A stretch of 64,000 nucleotides of DNA from Urmitella timonensis (GTDB lineage: Bacteria > Actinomycetota > Actinomycetes > Actinomycetales > Actinomycetaceae). This document shows positions 16,994 through 24,891 of the stretch, one piece after another. The notes below the pieces were generated by a model that had not been told where the DNA came from, ran no database searches, and worked only from the letters and a program-made list of their open reading frames with translations. Position 1 is the first letter of the stretch. Every line of letters starts with the position of its first letter. Where the stretch lies: assembly GCA_900120415.1 (NCBI GenBank), contig FQLW01000006.1, positions 868,001-932,000 on the forward strand, written 5' to 3'. Made by a program: the position numbers and the translations under genes.

Positions 16994-18637
16994 ATGAGCC
17001 TTCTGCGTAAAGTCAGCAGTTTTGCTGCCACAGCGTTCGTGGCAGCAGCGCCGCTATGCGTTGGCTTTTATTCTGCTTCCCTCGCCCAGGCAACCACTAC
17101 CCCAACACCCACCACTTCATCATCGGCTAAACAAGCTACGAACTTGGATGACTGGGCTAAACAGCATTGCCCAAATGGTGAACAATTAGAGAATAATTCA
17201 CTCGGTAACACCCCTATCTATCTGGGATATTCTACTGAAAAGAAATCGACCTATCTGGGGATGGCGCAATCCACGAAGGTTAACGATACCGGGATATTTA
17301 TCGATCCCAGTACAGTTCAGTCTAAAGATAAACTTGCTGCTTGCGTACGTGTAAAGTCAAAACAGCAAGCAACCCCGATTAATGCCGAAATTTTCTATGG
17401 GGCTCTGTTTAAGTCTGACCCGCAAGCCTCAACCCTACTTTGGAAAACAAGTAAAATACGCAAGACTTACACGACTACTTTCGAAGTCACCAAAGCTAGT
17501 TTTTACACGAACACCGCTTCGCTGAGTATTCAAAGTAAAGATATTGAAGCTGGAACGCTTGCAACTCCTTACGCTTTTCCTGCTATTAAAAGCCAAGAGG
17601 AATACTCACAGTCTTTTAGTTTCTCCGAGCCCGGCTTTTACACCCTAAGCATCAAGGCAACGACTACGAATAAATATATGCCATCTAATCAGTACGTCTC
17701 CTACCTTGATTACACTTTTATCGTTGGAAAAGAAGCGGTAATACCTTCCCAGATAGAGGACGCAGTTCGTCCTACTACTGATCCCACTACCGACCCTTCC
17801 ACCGAGCCTTCTACTGACCCGACTGCGGAGCCTTCTACTGACCCCAGTACAGACCCCTCGACCGACCCGAGCACCAAGCCCAGTACTGACCCTTCTACCA
17901 ATCCGTCTACGGATCCTTCCTCAGATCCCACTAGCAATCCCTCTACCGATCCCTCCACGAAGCCTTCGACTGGATCTACTGACAAGCCGGCAACTCCGGG
18001 TAACCCCGATAATCCCACAGGCACCCGAGACCCCAGCAATCCCAGTCCCGGAACTGATTCCCCGGCTCCCTCAAGCGAACCCACCTCTCCGCAACATCCT
18101 TCAAGTAATCCAGGGGGCTCAACAAATCCGGGCACAGACTCTCACCCCACTGCACCTCGCAATCCCGGTGAGGGCGGATTGCCTTCCCAATCCGGACAGA
18201 ACTCCGGTAACAGGAATCTTGCCTCCTCTTCTTCCTCTAGCTCCGCTAGATTGCAAGGTCAAAACGGCAGACATTCCACGGGAACAGATTTAATCGCCGC
18301 GCTTTATCCGCAATCCCGTTTAGGAGCCAGCGTCCCGAACCATTCCAAAGGTTTCCCGCTTTCCCCTGGTTATGCGCCCTCGGACTCCGATTCTTCTAGC
18401 TCCTCAAGCTCGCAGGAAGCTACCGACTCCCAGGCTTCTGATACTTCTAGCGCTGATAACAATAGCAGCATCTCCAACTTAATTAATCCGCCAAAATTCC
18501 ATGCAGCCAGCGGTTCTACTGATGCCGCGGTTAAACAGTGGATTAGCAGTTCATCTCTGGCGGTCTTTGTCCTAGGTTTAGGTTCCGCGGGATTCTTTGG
18601 AGTCGGATTAGTTATTTACTCGCGTCTACATCCTTAA
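16994..18637 (+). CDS. Stalked surface protein with Thr/Asp/Pro/Ser repeats and C-terminal membrane anchor
   Basis: About 547 aa from ATG 16994 (signal peptide MSLLRKVSSFAATAFVAA, cleavage near SLAQA). Residues about 45-255 form a probably globular domain with two cysteines (KQHCPNG, LAACVRV) that I do not recognise. Then comes a low-complexity stalk of about 60 residues built from TDPST/DPSTEPST units (DNA 17770-17970), more Pro/Ser/Asn-rich sequence and serine runs. The protein ends with one hydrophobic helix (LAVFVLGLGSAGFFGVGLV) and a short basic tail. There is no LPXTG, so it is not a sortase substrate; it would sit as a membrane-anchored stalk crossing the cell wall. An in-frame start at 16940 would add 18 residues without signal-peptide logic. 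The stop codon directly abuts the next ATG. Confidence 0.8.
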   Translation: MSLLRKVSSFAATAFVAAAPLCVGFYSASLAQATTTPTPTTSSSAKQATNLDDWAKQHCPNGEQLENNSLGNTPIYLGYSTEKKSTYLGMAQSTKVNDTGIFIDPSTVQSKDKLAACVRVKSKQQATPINAEIFYGALFKSDPQASTLLWKTSKIRKTYTTTFEVTKASFYTNTASLSIQSKDIEAGTLATPYAFPAIKSQEEYSQSFSFSEPGFYTLSIKATTTNKYMPSNQYVSYLDYTFIVGKEAVIPSQIEDAVRPTTDPTTDPSTEPSTDPTAEPSTDPSTDPSTDPSTKPSTDPSTNPSTDPSSDPTSNPSTDPSTKPSTGSTDKPATPGNPDNPTGTRDPSNPSPGTDSPAPSSEPTSPQHPSSNPGGSTNPGTDSHPTAPRNPGEGGLPSQSGQNSGNRNLASSSSSSSARLQGQNGRHSTGTDLIAALYPQSRLGASVPNHSKGFPLSPGYAPSDSDSSSSSSSQEATDSQASDTSSADNNSSISNLINPPKFHAASGSTDAAVKQWISSSSLAVFVLGLGSAGFFGVGLVIYSRLHP

Positions 18638-19354
18638 ATGAACAGTTTTTTACGTTCACGCTGGCGCGATTACCGTTTGAAACACGAAAAAGACCAGCCC
18701 CTTGATGAAGCCATCTACATGACGATAGCTACCGGTCGCCTTGAACCGCTACTGCGCGCCCTCGCCACCTACCCGGTCTATAGCAATGGGCAAACTATTG
18801 TAGAAAACGATTCTGAGTTTTTACTGGTGTACTCGACTCAGCTACGAGCCGCCGAACCTAAAAAAGCTATCGGCGCTCTACTAAGTGAGCATCTAAAAGA
18901 CCTGTCTCAAAAAGGGTTTAATTATTTGGGCGCGCGATTAAATCCAGGCGGAAAACATGAAATTACCCTAGAAGCACACAATATTTCCCGCCTAAATCTA
19001 CTGGTGGCAGGGATTGCCACTGAGGACGCTTTAACGGCGATTGCTTCCGAATCTTTGGAAGTAACCACCTGCGCGCCCTCGCACCAAAAACTTCTCGATA
19101 GTATTAACGCCACCTTGCCTCTACCTAAGGGTCAGACATTCATTGCCCTTAGCGCCAATTTTTACGGTTTCAAGCCGGGCACTTGGTCGGTAGTCTTCCT
19201 GGTTGATTCCTTAGCCACCCCCCAAGAAATCCCTCCCGAGCTTAGTGAAGAACTACAGCAAGACTTCCCTCAGGTGATAGCGGTAAACCCGGCGGTTGCC
19301 GACTGGCGGCGTGATTTATTTTGGGATTACCGCCATCTGCTTCGCTGTGACTAA
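18638..19354 (+). CDS. Hypothetical protein, possibly SseB-like
   Basis: 238 aa, soluble, no signal peptide or membrane helix. The ATG follows the upstream stop codon with no gap (TAAATG) and has no clear ribosome site, so it is probably translated by coupling to the surface-protein gene. The segment LLRALATYPVYSNGQ...FLLVYSTQLRA (about 37-75) is reminiscent of the SseB N-terminal fold, common in actinobacterial proteins of unknown role. This is a weak resemblance, not a firm assignment. The C-terminus ends DLFWDYRHLLRCD. Coupling suggests a cytoplasmic partner for the surface protein, which is inference. Confidence 0.65.
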   Translation: MNSFLRSRWRDYRLKHEKDQPLDEAIYMTIATGRLEPLLRALATYPVYSNGQTIVENDSEFLLVYSTQLRAAEPKKAIGALLSEHLKDLSQKGFNYLGARLNPGGKHEITLEAHNISRLNLLVAGIATEDALTAIASESLEVTTCAPSHQKLLDSINATLPLPKGQTFIALSANFYGFKPGTWSVVFLVDSLATPQEIPPELSEELQQDFPQVIAVNPAVADWRRDLFWDYRHLLRCD

Positions 19355-19485
19355 CCCCCTCTGGCGAGAACATTAACGCCGTACAACGGCAACTCTCTCA
19401 ATGAGCCACGCGAACACAGCAGATAAATCAGAGTTAATAACTACGCGGCTACCAGGCTCGATACTGCTGCTAAATGCCTTTGCTG

Positions 19486-20541
19486 CTAACTAGGTTCGAC
19501 CTGACCGATTGCCGTCAAGAACTGATCATTTTCCTGTCGCAATCCAATGGTGACCCGCACGCCCTCGGGAAAACCGCGCGTTTGTATCCCCTGCGCTAAG
19601 GCAGCCGCGAGTATCTTCTCGCCCACCTTGCCGGGAAACCAAATAAAGTTCCCACCCGAATCTTGGATATTCCATCCCGCCTCGCGCAGTCGGCTAACTA
19701 CCCGTTCACGTTCTTGAATTATCTCTTGTACCTGGCAGCGCATTTTTTGTTCGTCCGCAAGCGCCGCCACTGCACAGGCCTCAGCTACCGCGCTCAAAGC
19801 AAATGGGGTGGAAACTTTTAGGATTGCCTCTGCTATTTCCTGACTGGCTAAACCATAACCGCAACGCAGACCGGCCAGGCCGTAGGCTTTAGAAAAGGTG
19901 CGCAGCACTAACAGATTAGAAAACTCAGCGAGCAGTCGAGCCCCATCAACGTGACCTTTTAAGGTATCGAACTCAAAATAGGCCTCATCTAATACCACCA
20001 GCACCGATGGGGGAATCTCGGCTAGAAAATCCCGGACTTCTTTTTCGGTCAGGGAAGTTCCCGTTGGGTTATTGGGGCTACAAAGAATAACCGCCGCAGT
20101 ATCGCCGTCCACCGCTGCTTTCATCGCATCTAGGTCGTGTCTGCCCTGAGCGGTTAAGGGAATCTGCCGCGAGGAAGCTCCAGTTATCCCCACTAGAATC
20201 GGGTAGGCCTCAAAGGAACGCCACCCGTAAACCACGTTTTTTCCGCTTTGTGCCACGGCAGTTAGAGCATTCGCGAGAACCTGGATAGAACCAGGCCCTA
20301 CCACCACCTGATTGTTTGGAAGCTGATAGCGTGATGCGAGTTTTTCTACCAGACCAGCTCCGGTGGCACTGGGATAGCGATTCGCATCTTTAAGGGCATA
20401 TTGACCAGCCTGAATTATTTGCGGTGCGGTCAAAAAGGGCAGTTCATTACTGGACAGCTTCACGGTTTTATGACCGTCACCTTTCCCGGCAACATAGGCG
20501 GGAAGCTTAGCTAGTACCTCGCGAAATTTCACCTGGCTCAT
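19486..20541 (-). CDS. hisC: Histidinol-phosphate / aromatic amino acid aminotransferase
   Basis: 351 aa class I/II PLP aminotransferase of the HisC type. Visible motifs: SSNELPF near the N-terminus, CSPNNPTGT (about residue 155), VLDEAYFEF (about 182), and RTFSKAYGLAGLRCGYG with the PLP lysine at about residue 217. It transfers the amino group of glutamate to imidazole-acetol phosphate in histidine synthesis. Stand-alone copies like this, outside a his operon, often act on aromatic 2-oxo acids, and the sequence alone does not decide. It is divergent from purB, and no other his genes are nearby. Confidence 0.88.
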   Translation of the reverse strand: MSQVKFREVLAKLPAYVAGKGDGHKTVKLSSNELPFLTAPQIIQAGQYALKDANRYPSATGAGLVEKLASRYQLPNNQVVVGPGSIQVLANALTAVAQSGKNVVYGWRSFEAYPILVGITGASSRQIPLTAQGRHDLDAMKAAVDGDTAAVILCSPNNPTGTSLTEKEVRDFLAEIPPSVLVVLDEAYFEFDTLKGHVDGARLLAEFSNLLVLRTFSKAYGLAGLRCGYGLASQEIAEAILKVSTPFALSAVAEACAVAALADEQKMRCQVQEIIQERERVVSRLREAGWNIQDSGGNFIWFPGKVGEKILAAALAQGIQTRGFPEGVRVTIGLRQENDQFLTAIGQVEPS

Positions 20542-20627
20542 ATTCTTAGTTTGCTCTTTTTTAGCGTTCCTTGCGCCCTCGTCCCAGATTGTATGCCAGA
20601 ATACGTGCCATAATAGGAGATATGCAG

Positions 20628-22058
20628 ATGCGCTTTGATAACTGTTTTGATTTCGCTAAATCCGATATTGCTTTAGGTCCGCTCGATGGACGCTACCGCT
20701 CGCAGGTGGCAGCGCTCACCAACTACCTGTCTGAACCGGCTCTAAACCGAGCTCGGCTACTAGTAGAGGTCGAGTGGCTGATTTTCTTAGCCGAGAACCA
20801 GGTATTGACAGGGGTTAGTCCTTTTAACGAGGACGAAAAACGCTACCTAAGAGCGCTAGTTGCTAGTTTTGGCAGCGAAGAGGTTAGCGAACTTAAACGC
20901 ATTGAGGCGGAAACTAGACACGATGTGAAAGCGGTGGAGTATTTCCTGCAAGAGCGCTTGCGCCGGGCAGGTGAGCATATTGCCAACACCGATTTGCCTC
21001 GCTATCTAGCGGCAGTGCACATTTTTTGCACTTCTGAAGATATTAACAACCTGTCCTACGGGATTTGCATTAAGGGCGCAGTTAGCGATGTTTGGCTTCC
21101 TCAACTGCTTAGCCTGGTAGAACAACTTGACGAGCTGGCCGGCAGCGCAGCTGATGTTCCCATGTTGGCACATACTCACGGTCAGCCTGCTACTCCGGTT
21201 ACTTTAGGTAAAGAGATTGCAGTTTTTGCTCATCGTTTGCGACGCCAGATTCGCCGGATTGAAAACACGGAATATCTGGGGAAGATAAACGGCGCTACTG
21301 GGACTTGGGCTGCTCATCAGGTCGGGGTTCCCTCTGCTAACTGGCCGCTTCTCGCTAAGGCTTTCGTTGAGCACTTGGGGCTACAGTGGAATCCACTTAC
21401 TACCCAGATAGAATCTCACGATTGGCAAAGTGAGCTTTATAGCGATATCAGTCGAGCAAATCGGATTATGCATAATTTGGCTACCGATTGTTGGAGCTAT
21501 ATTTCCATGGGATACTTCCATCAAAACTTGGCCGGGCAAGGCTCAACCGGTTCTTCTACTATGCCCCATAAGGTAAACCCGATTCGTTTTGAGAACGCGG
21601 AAGCGAACCTAGAGATTTCATCTGCCCTACTAGAGACGTTATCCGCCACCTTGGTTACTTCCCGTTTGCAACGGGATTTAACTGATTCTTCTACTCAACG
21701 CAATATCGGGGTTGCTATTGGGCATTCTCTGCTTGCCCTAAACAACCTAGCGGGAGGGCTTCGCGGATTGGACGTAGCTGACAAGGTTATGAAACAGGAT
21801 CTTGATCAGAACTGGGAAGTTTTGGGTGAGGCAGTGCAGCAGGTAATGCGGGTAGAGGGCTTAGCTGGCACTGCCGGTATGGATAACCCGTACGAGCGGC
21901 TAAAGGAACTTACTCGGGATAACCGGGTCGATGAAGCGACAATGAGAGATTTTGTGGTTTCTTTAGGTCTGTCTGAGGACGCGCAGGCACGTCTGCTGGC
22001 TCTGCGCCCCGATAATTACATTGGTTACGCGAGCGAGCTGGCGGCGAAGAACATCTAA
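20628..22058 (+). CDS. purB: Adenylosuccinate lyase
   Basis: About 476 aa from ATG 20628, chosen because TAGGAGA ends seven bases before it; ATG 20622 lies too close. It catalyses two purine steps, SAICAR to AICAR and adenylosuccinate to AMP, releasing fumarate. The fumarase/aspartase-superfamily signature GSSTMPHKVNPIRFENAE is at about residue 310. THGQPATPVTLGKE and ETRHDVKAVEYFL are also conserved. It is of the E. coli PurB subtype (IALGPLDGRYRSQV start). Single gene, divergent from hisC. Confidence 0.96.
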   Translation: MRFDNCFDFAKSDIALGPLDGRYRSQVAALTNYLSEPALNRARLLVEVEWLIFLAENQVLTGVSPFNEDEKRYLRALVASFGSEEVSELKRIEAETRHDVKAVEYFLQERLRRAGEHIANTDLPRYLAAVHIFCTSEDINNLSYGICIKGAVSDVWLPQLLSLVEQLDELAGSAADVPMLAHTHGQPATPVTLGKEIAVFAHRLRRQIRRIENTEYLGKINGATGTWAAHQVGVPSANWPLLAKAFVEHLGLQWNPLTTQIESHDWQSELYSDISRANRIMHNLATDCWSYISMGYFHQNLAGQGSTGSSTMPHKVNPIRFENAEANLEISSALLETLSATLVTSRLQRDLTDSSTQRNIGVAIGHSLLALNNLAGGLRGLDVADKVMKQDLDQNWEVLGEAVQQVMRVEGLAGTAGMDNPYERLKELTRDNRVDEATMRDFVVSLGLSEDAQARLLALRPDNYIGYASELAAKNI

Positions 22059-22068
22059 TATAACGAAA

Positions 22069-22086
22069 ACTTACCAGGTGGTAAGT
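22069..22086 (+). terminator. Short hairpin after purB
   Basis: ACTTACC-AGGT-GGTAAGT, seven base pairs, starting about 10 bases after the purB stop. No T run, so weak. Confidence 0.3.
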
Positions 22087-22294
22087 AAACGGGATTTAGC
22101 TTTTCTAGCAAAAATGTCGGATTTTTAGGGGCAGTTCTTTAGCATCTTCCCTGGTTACAGCATTATATGTCACATCTCACCTAGATTAGACAATTATCAG
22201 CTGGCTTTTTAGTGACCATGCGGTAAGATTGGAACTGTCATCATTTATTGGAGCGTTCCCACTTAAGGCTCCGCGACAGATGAGGGATTGAAAA

Positions 22295-23593
22295 ATGAGA
22301 CTTAATAACTTCGCCAAGACCCTAGTATCTGGGATGTGCGCAGCGGCACTAATTCCTGCCGGTCTCTTAGCAGCCTCAGCGGCTAACAACCTACAAGAGC
22401 AACCAGTGGCAAACACAGACGGCGTAACCACTTCGGTTGCTAACACTCCAAAGTTTTTGACTGGTTGCATCGGCACTGATCAGCTTGGGCACGAGAATGT
22501 AACCATCAAGAAGCTGCCCGCCGGGAAAGATTGGTTCTTAACCATCTCTGACTCTGAAAACAGTCCCTTCGCTACCGCCGGTAGCTACAAGAATCCTAAC
22601 GCTGGCGGCTATATGTACACCTTTGATGCCGCGGCGAACGCTAACTATCGTTTCATTCAAGAAGCGGTAGTAAACACCGGTTTCGGTTTAGCAGGAAGCT
22701 ATCACTTTAACGACAACGTAAAGAAGACTTACGGCTGGCTTTTGGTACAACTTGATGACGAACTATACGGAGCATTAAGGGTAAACGCCGGATGTGACTA
22801 CGACTTTTCCACCGTGCTCGAAAATAACGTTTTCGACAAATACGTGGAAATCAAGAAGTTGGTTATCGACCCCACAGCGGTAAAACAAGAGTTCAATCCA
22901 CGCCTTACTCTCCATCAGTTCACCGCACCGCAAGCTGGGGACTTCAAAGTCCTAGATTCCCGTCCCACCCCTCCGCCTACTACCGACCCCTCCACGGAAC
23001 CATCCGATCCTAATCCTCCGGAAGTTCCCGATTCTCCGACACTTGAACCGAGCGCTCCCCAGCTTTCCCCTACACCGAAAGCACCGAGCACCCGCGACTC
23101 CCAGAGCACCCAAACTAAACCGTCTCAGAGCAGCACCGCTGCCCAAAGCACAGCTACTCAGAACCGCACTCAACCGGCTCCTACCCGAACCATTATTCAG
23201 ACTCGGGAAAATACCCGTACGGTAACTGTGCCCGGTCCGATTCGCTACCGGGAAGCTCCCAGGAATACATCCAGCAATCCTTCATCCGGAAACATCGCAA
23301 GCAACCCCAGCAGTACGGATACTTCTTCTACTGCCTCGAACAGCACCACGCAGCCTACTCAAGAGGGGTCTGGCAGCGTGAGTGGCTCAACTGGCAACGG
23401 GACCGCCAGTCAAGTTCAGGGAGTAGAACAACCCAAGGCAGCGCCCTCCGCGCCTGCAGCCGCCAAGACGACCAGCAATCCCAGCGTTGTTAATCGCATG
23501 GGTGGACTGGGAACAATCGCCGCGATTGCAGTACTTGGGTTAATCGGCGCAGGTGGCGCCATCGCCCTAACCAGGTCACTAATGAACGGTTAA
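22295..23593 (+). CDS. Secreted membrane-anchored surface protein with Pro/Ser/Thr stalk
   Basis: 432 aa. Signal peptide MRLNNFAKTLVSGMCAAALIPAG with cleavage around AASA-AN. Residues about 50-205 form an unrecognised globular domain with two cysteines (TGCIGTD, NAGCDYD) that could pair. Residues about 225-395 are a stalk of Pro, Ser, Thr and Gln. The C-terminus is one hydrophobic helix (MGGLGTIAAIAVLGLIGAGG) with a short tail, without LPXTG. The architecture (export signal, about 160-200 residue domain, disordered stalk, membrane anchor) matches the surface protein at 16994-18637, although the globular domains do not look alike by eye. A strong terminator follows. Confidence 0.8.
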   Translation: MRLNNFAKTLVSGMCAAALIPAGLLAASAANNLQEQPVANTDGVTTSVANTPKFLTGCIGTDQLGHENVTIKKLPAGKDWFLTISDSENSPFATAGSYKNPNAGGYMYTFDAAANANYRFIQEAVVNTGFGLAGSYHFNDNVKKTYGWLLVQLDDELYGALRVNAGCDYDFSTVLENNVFDKYVEIKKLVIDPTAVKQEFNPRLTLHQFTAPQAGDFKVLDSRPTPPPTTDPSTEPSDPNPPEVPDSPTLEPSAPQLSPTPKAPSTRDSQSTQTKPSQSSTAAQSTATQNRTQPAPTRTIIQTRENTRTVTVPGPIRYREAPRNTSSNPSSGNIASNPSSTDTSSTASNSTTQPTQEGSGSVSGSTGNGTASQVQGVEQPKAAPSAPAAAKTTSNPSVVNRMGGLGTIAAIAVLGLIGAGGAIALTRSLMNG

Positions 23594-23635
23594 GTCCACT
23601 GGGAACTGGCCTTAACAGCTTCTAACTGGTTAGGT

Positions 23636-23670
23636 ACGGGGCAGGAGATTCCCTCAATCTCCTGCCCCGT
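23636..23670 (+). terminator. Perfect 15-bp terminator hairpin
   Basis: Arms 23636-23650 and 23656-23670 (core GGGGCAGGAGATT) are exact complements with a five-base loop, followed by ATTACTATCTTC. It ends transcription of the surface-protein gene. Confidence 0.75.
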
Positions 23671-23784
23671 ATTACTATCTTCATTTCAGATTCTATTTTG
23701 GGTATTAATCCGGGAAACCACTACAAAGCACCTCTAAAGCACTACAATTCAATCAGAGCATACCTAGAGAAAAAAGAGGATATT

Positions 23785-24057
23785 ATGCGGTTCTTCCCAG
23801 CTAAACGCCCCGGACAAAAAACCATTGATCGCACCATCGATATTTTAGTTACCGGAATGACTTGCGATAAATGCGTAGAACGCATCACTCGTGCCCTTGG
23901 CAATTTGGACAATGTTAAAAGAGTATCGGTGCTGTTACGCAGCGATAAACCTAGCCAGGTCACGATTCTCACCGATTACGAAATTGATGATGAGTGCATC
24001 CGGGAAACCATTAAAGAAGCCGGTTATAGCGTTGTAGATATCGAACGCAATCAGTAG
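23785..24057 (+). CDS. CopZ-like heavy-metal-associated (HMA) metallochaperone
   Basis: 90 aa from ATG 23785 (AGAGGA ribosome site). A single HMA ferredoxin-like domain with the metal motif GMTCDKC at residues 24-30 follows an unusual basic leader (MRFFPAKRPGQK). The family binds Cu(I) and hands it to P-type ATPases. A CopA ATPase is encoded about 36 kb away at 60446-62704, so they may work together, but they are not an operon. An upstream in-frame start at 23698 would add a non-conserved 29 residues and is rejected. The upstream stretch has two copies of CACTACAA (23719-23755) that might be part of an operator. Confidence 0.85.
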   Translation: MRFFPAKRPGQKTIDRTIDILVTGMTCDKCVERITRALGNLDNVKRVSVLLRSDKPSQVTILTDYEIDDECIRETIKEAGYSVVDIERNQ

Positions 24058-24099
24058 CGCAAGGGGGACAAATCCCAGCAGTAAAACCCCGCTCTATCC

Positions 24100-24759
24100 C
24101 TATTTATCGGCTGCTTTTTTAGTTGCCCGAGCCTTAATAAAGCTAATCACCATCGGCAGCACGGAAATCGCCACGATTGCAATCGCAATCAGCTCCACAT
24201 TATTGGCAACCAGAGGAATATCTCCCAAAAGTACCCCTGCCACCATAAAAGCCCCAATCCAAAGCGCCGCTCCTATCATGTTCCAGATTAGGAAGGTACG
24301 GAAATGCTGTTTACCAATCCCGGCAATAATGGGGACAAAGGTACGAACAAAAGGCACGAAACGCGCCAAAACCAGCGCTACCCCGCCGTAACGGCGAAAG
24401 AAATCCTCAGATTTATGCATATTTTCGGTAGATAAATAGCGGGCATCATCTTTGAACAGCCGTCTGCCATATTTTCGTCCTAACCAATAACCAACAAGAT
24501 TACCGCTGATAGCCGCGATAAAAAGCACTAGGAAAGTAAGCCATTCCGGAACGGAAGGAATCCGGTTATGCAATATCCCTAAGGCAAAAATCATAGAATC
24601 GCCAGGCAACACCGGAAATAGCACCCCAGATTCGATGAATACGATGAGAGCCACCGCCACCACCATCCAGCCTCCCAGCTGGGCTAAAAGAGTATTTAGC
24701 AAAAGATTCGGATCAGTTAGGTAATCGAATATCCCCGCTGTTTGTAGTGCCGCAACCAT
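24100..24759 (-). CDS. DedA-family (SNARE-associated) membrane protein
   Basis: 219 aa. The conserved motifs are FIESGVLFPVLPGDSM (about residue 40), GNLVGYWLGRKYGRRLF (about 85) and RFVPFVRTFVPIIAGIGK (about 135), where the paired Arg/Pro are essential in DedA proteins. Several hydrophobic helices. The family includes undecaprenyl-phosphate and phospholipid translocases that recycle the lipid carrier for peptidoglycan synthesis. AGGAGG stands before the ATG. It is divergent from the next gene, itself a lipid-flippase-like protein. Confidence 0.9.
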   Translation of the reverse strand: MVAALQTAGIFDYLTDPNLLLNTLLAQLGGWMVVAVALIVFIESGVLFPVLPGDSMIFALGILHNRIPSVPEWLTFLVLFIAAISGNLVGYWLGRKYGRRLFKDDARYLSTENMHKSEDFFRRYGGVALVLARFVPFVRTFVPIIAGIGKQHFRTFLIWNMIGAALWIGAFMVAGVLLGDIPLVANNVELIAIAIVAISVLPMVISFIKARATKKAADK

Positions 24760-24878
24760 GCATCCTCCTGAGGCTAAACCTTAACTTCTGTAATTCTAAA
24801 TGAGTCCTTTAACGCCCTGGTACGCGAGGGGCAGCCTTAGGGGTAAGCTCACATCTAGGTATGCGCCGATACATTGCA

Positions 24879-24891
24879 TACAATCAAGTCA
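24879..24891 (+). promoter_or_regulatory. Candidate -10 box for a leaderless transcript
   Basis: TACAAT (24879-24884) ends six bases before ATG 24891, which lacks a ribosome site. Transcription would start at or next to the start codon. No good -35 is visible. Confidence 0.35.

Noticed and set aside
17770-17970. Short repeated units that might suggest a CRISPR-like array
   Set aside because: The units are degenerate, contiguous and in frame, coding for TDPST; there are no constant repeats separated by unique spacers.
17710-18135. Long open frame antisense to the surface-protein stalk
   Set aside because: It is the reverse reading of the TDPST repeat tract, is Gly/Val/Ser-biased and lacks a ribosome site.
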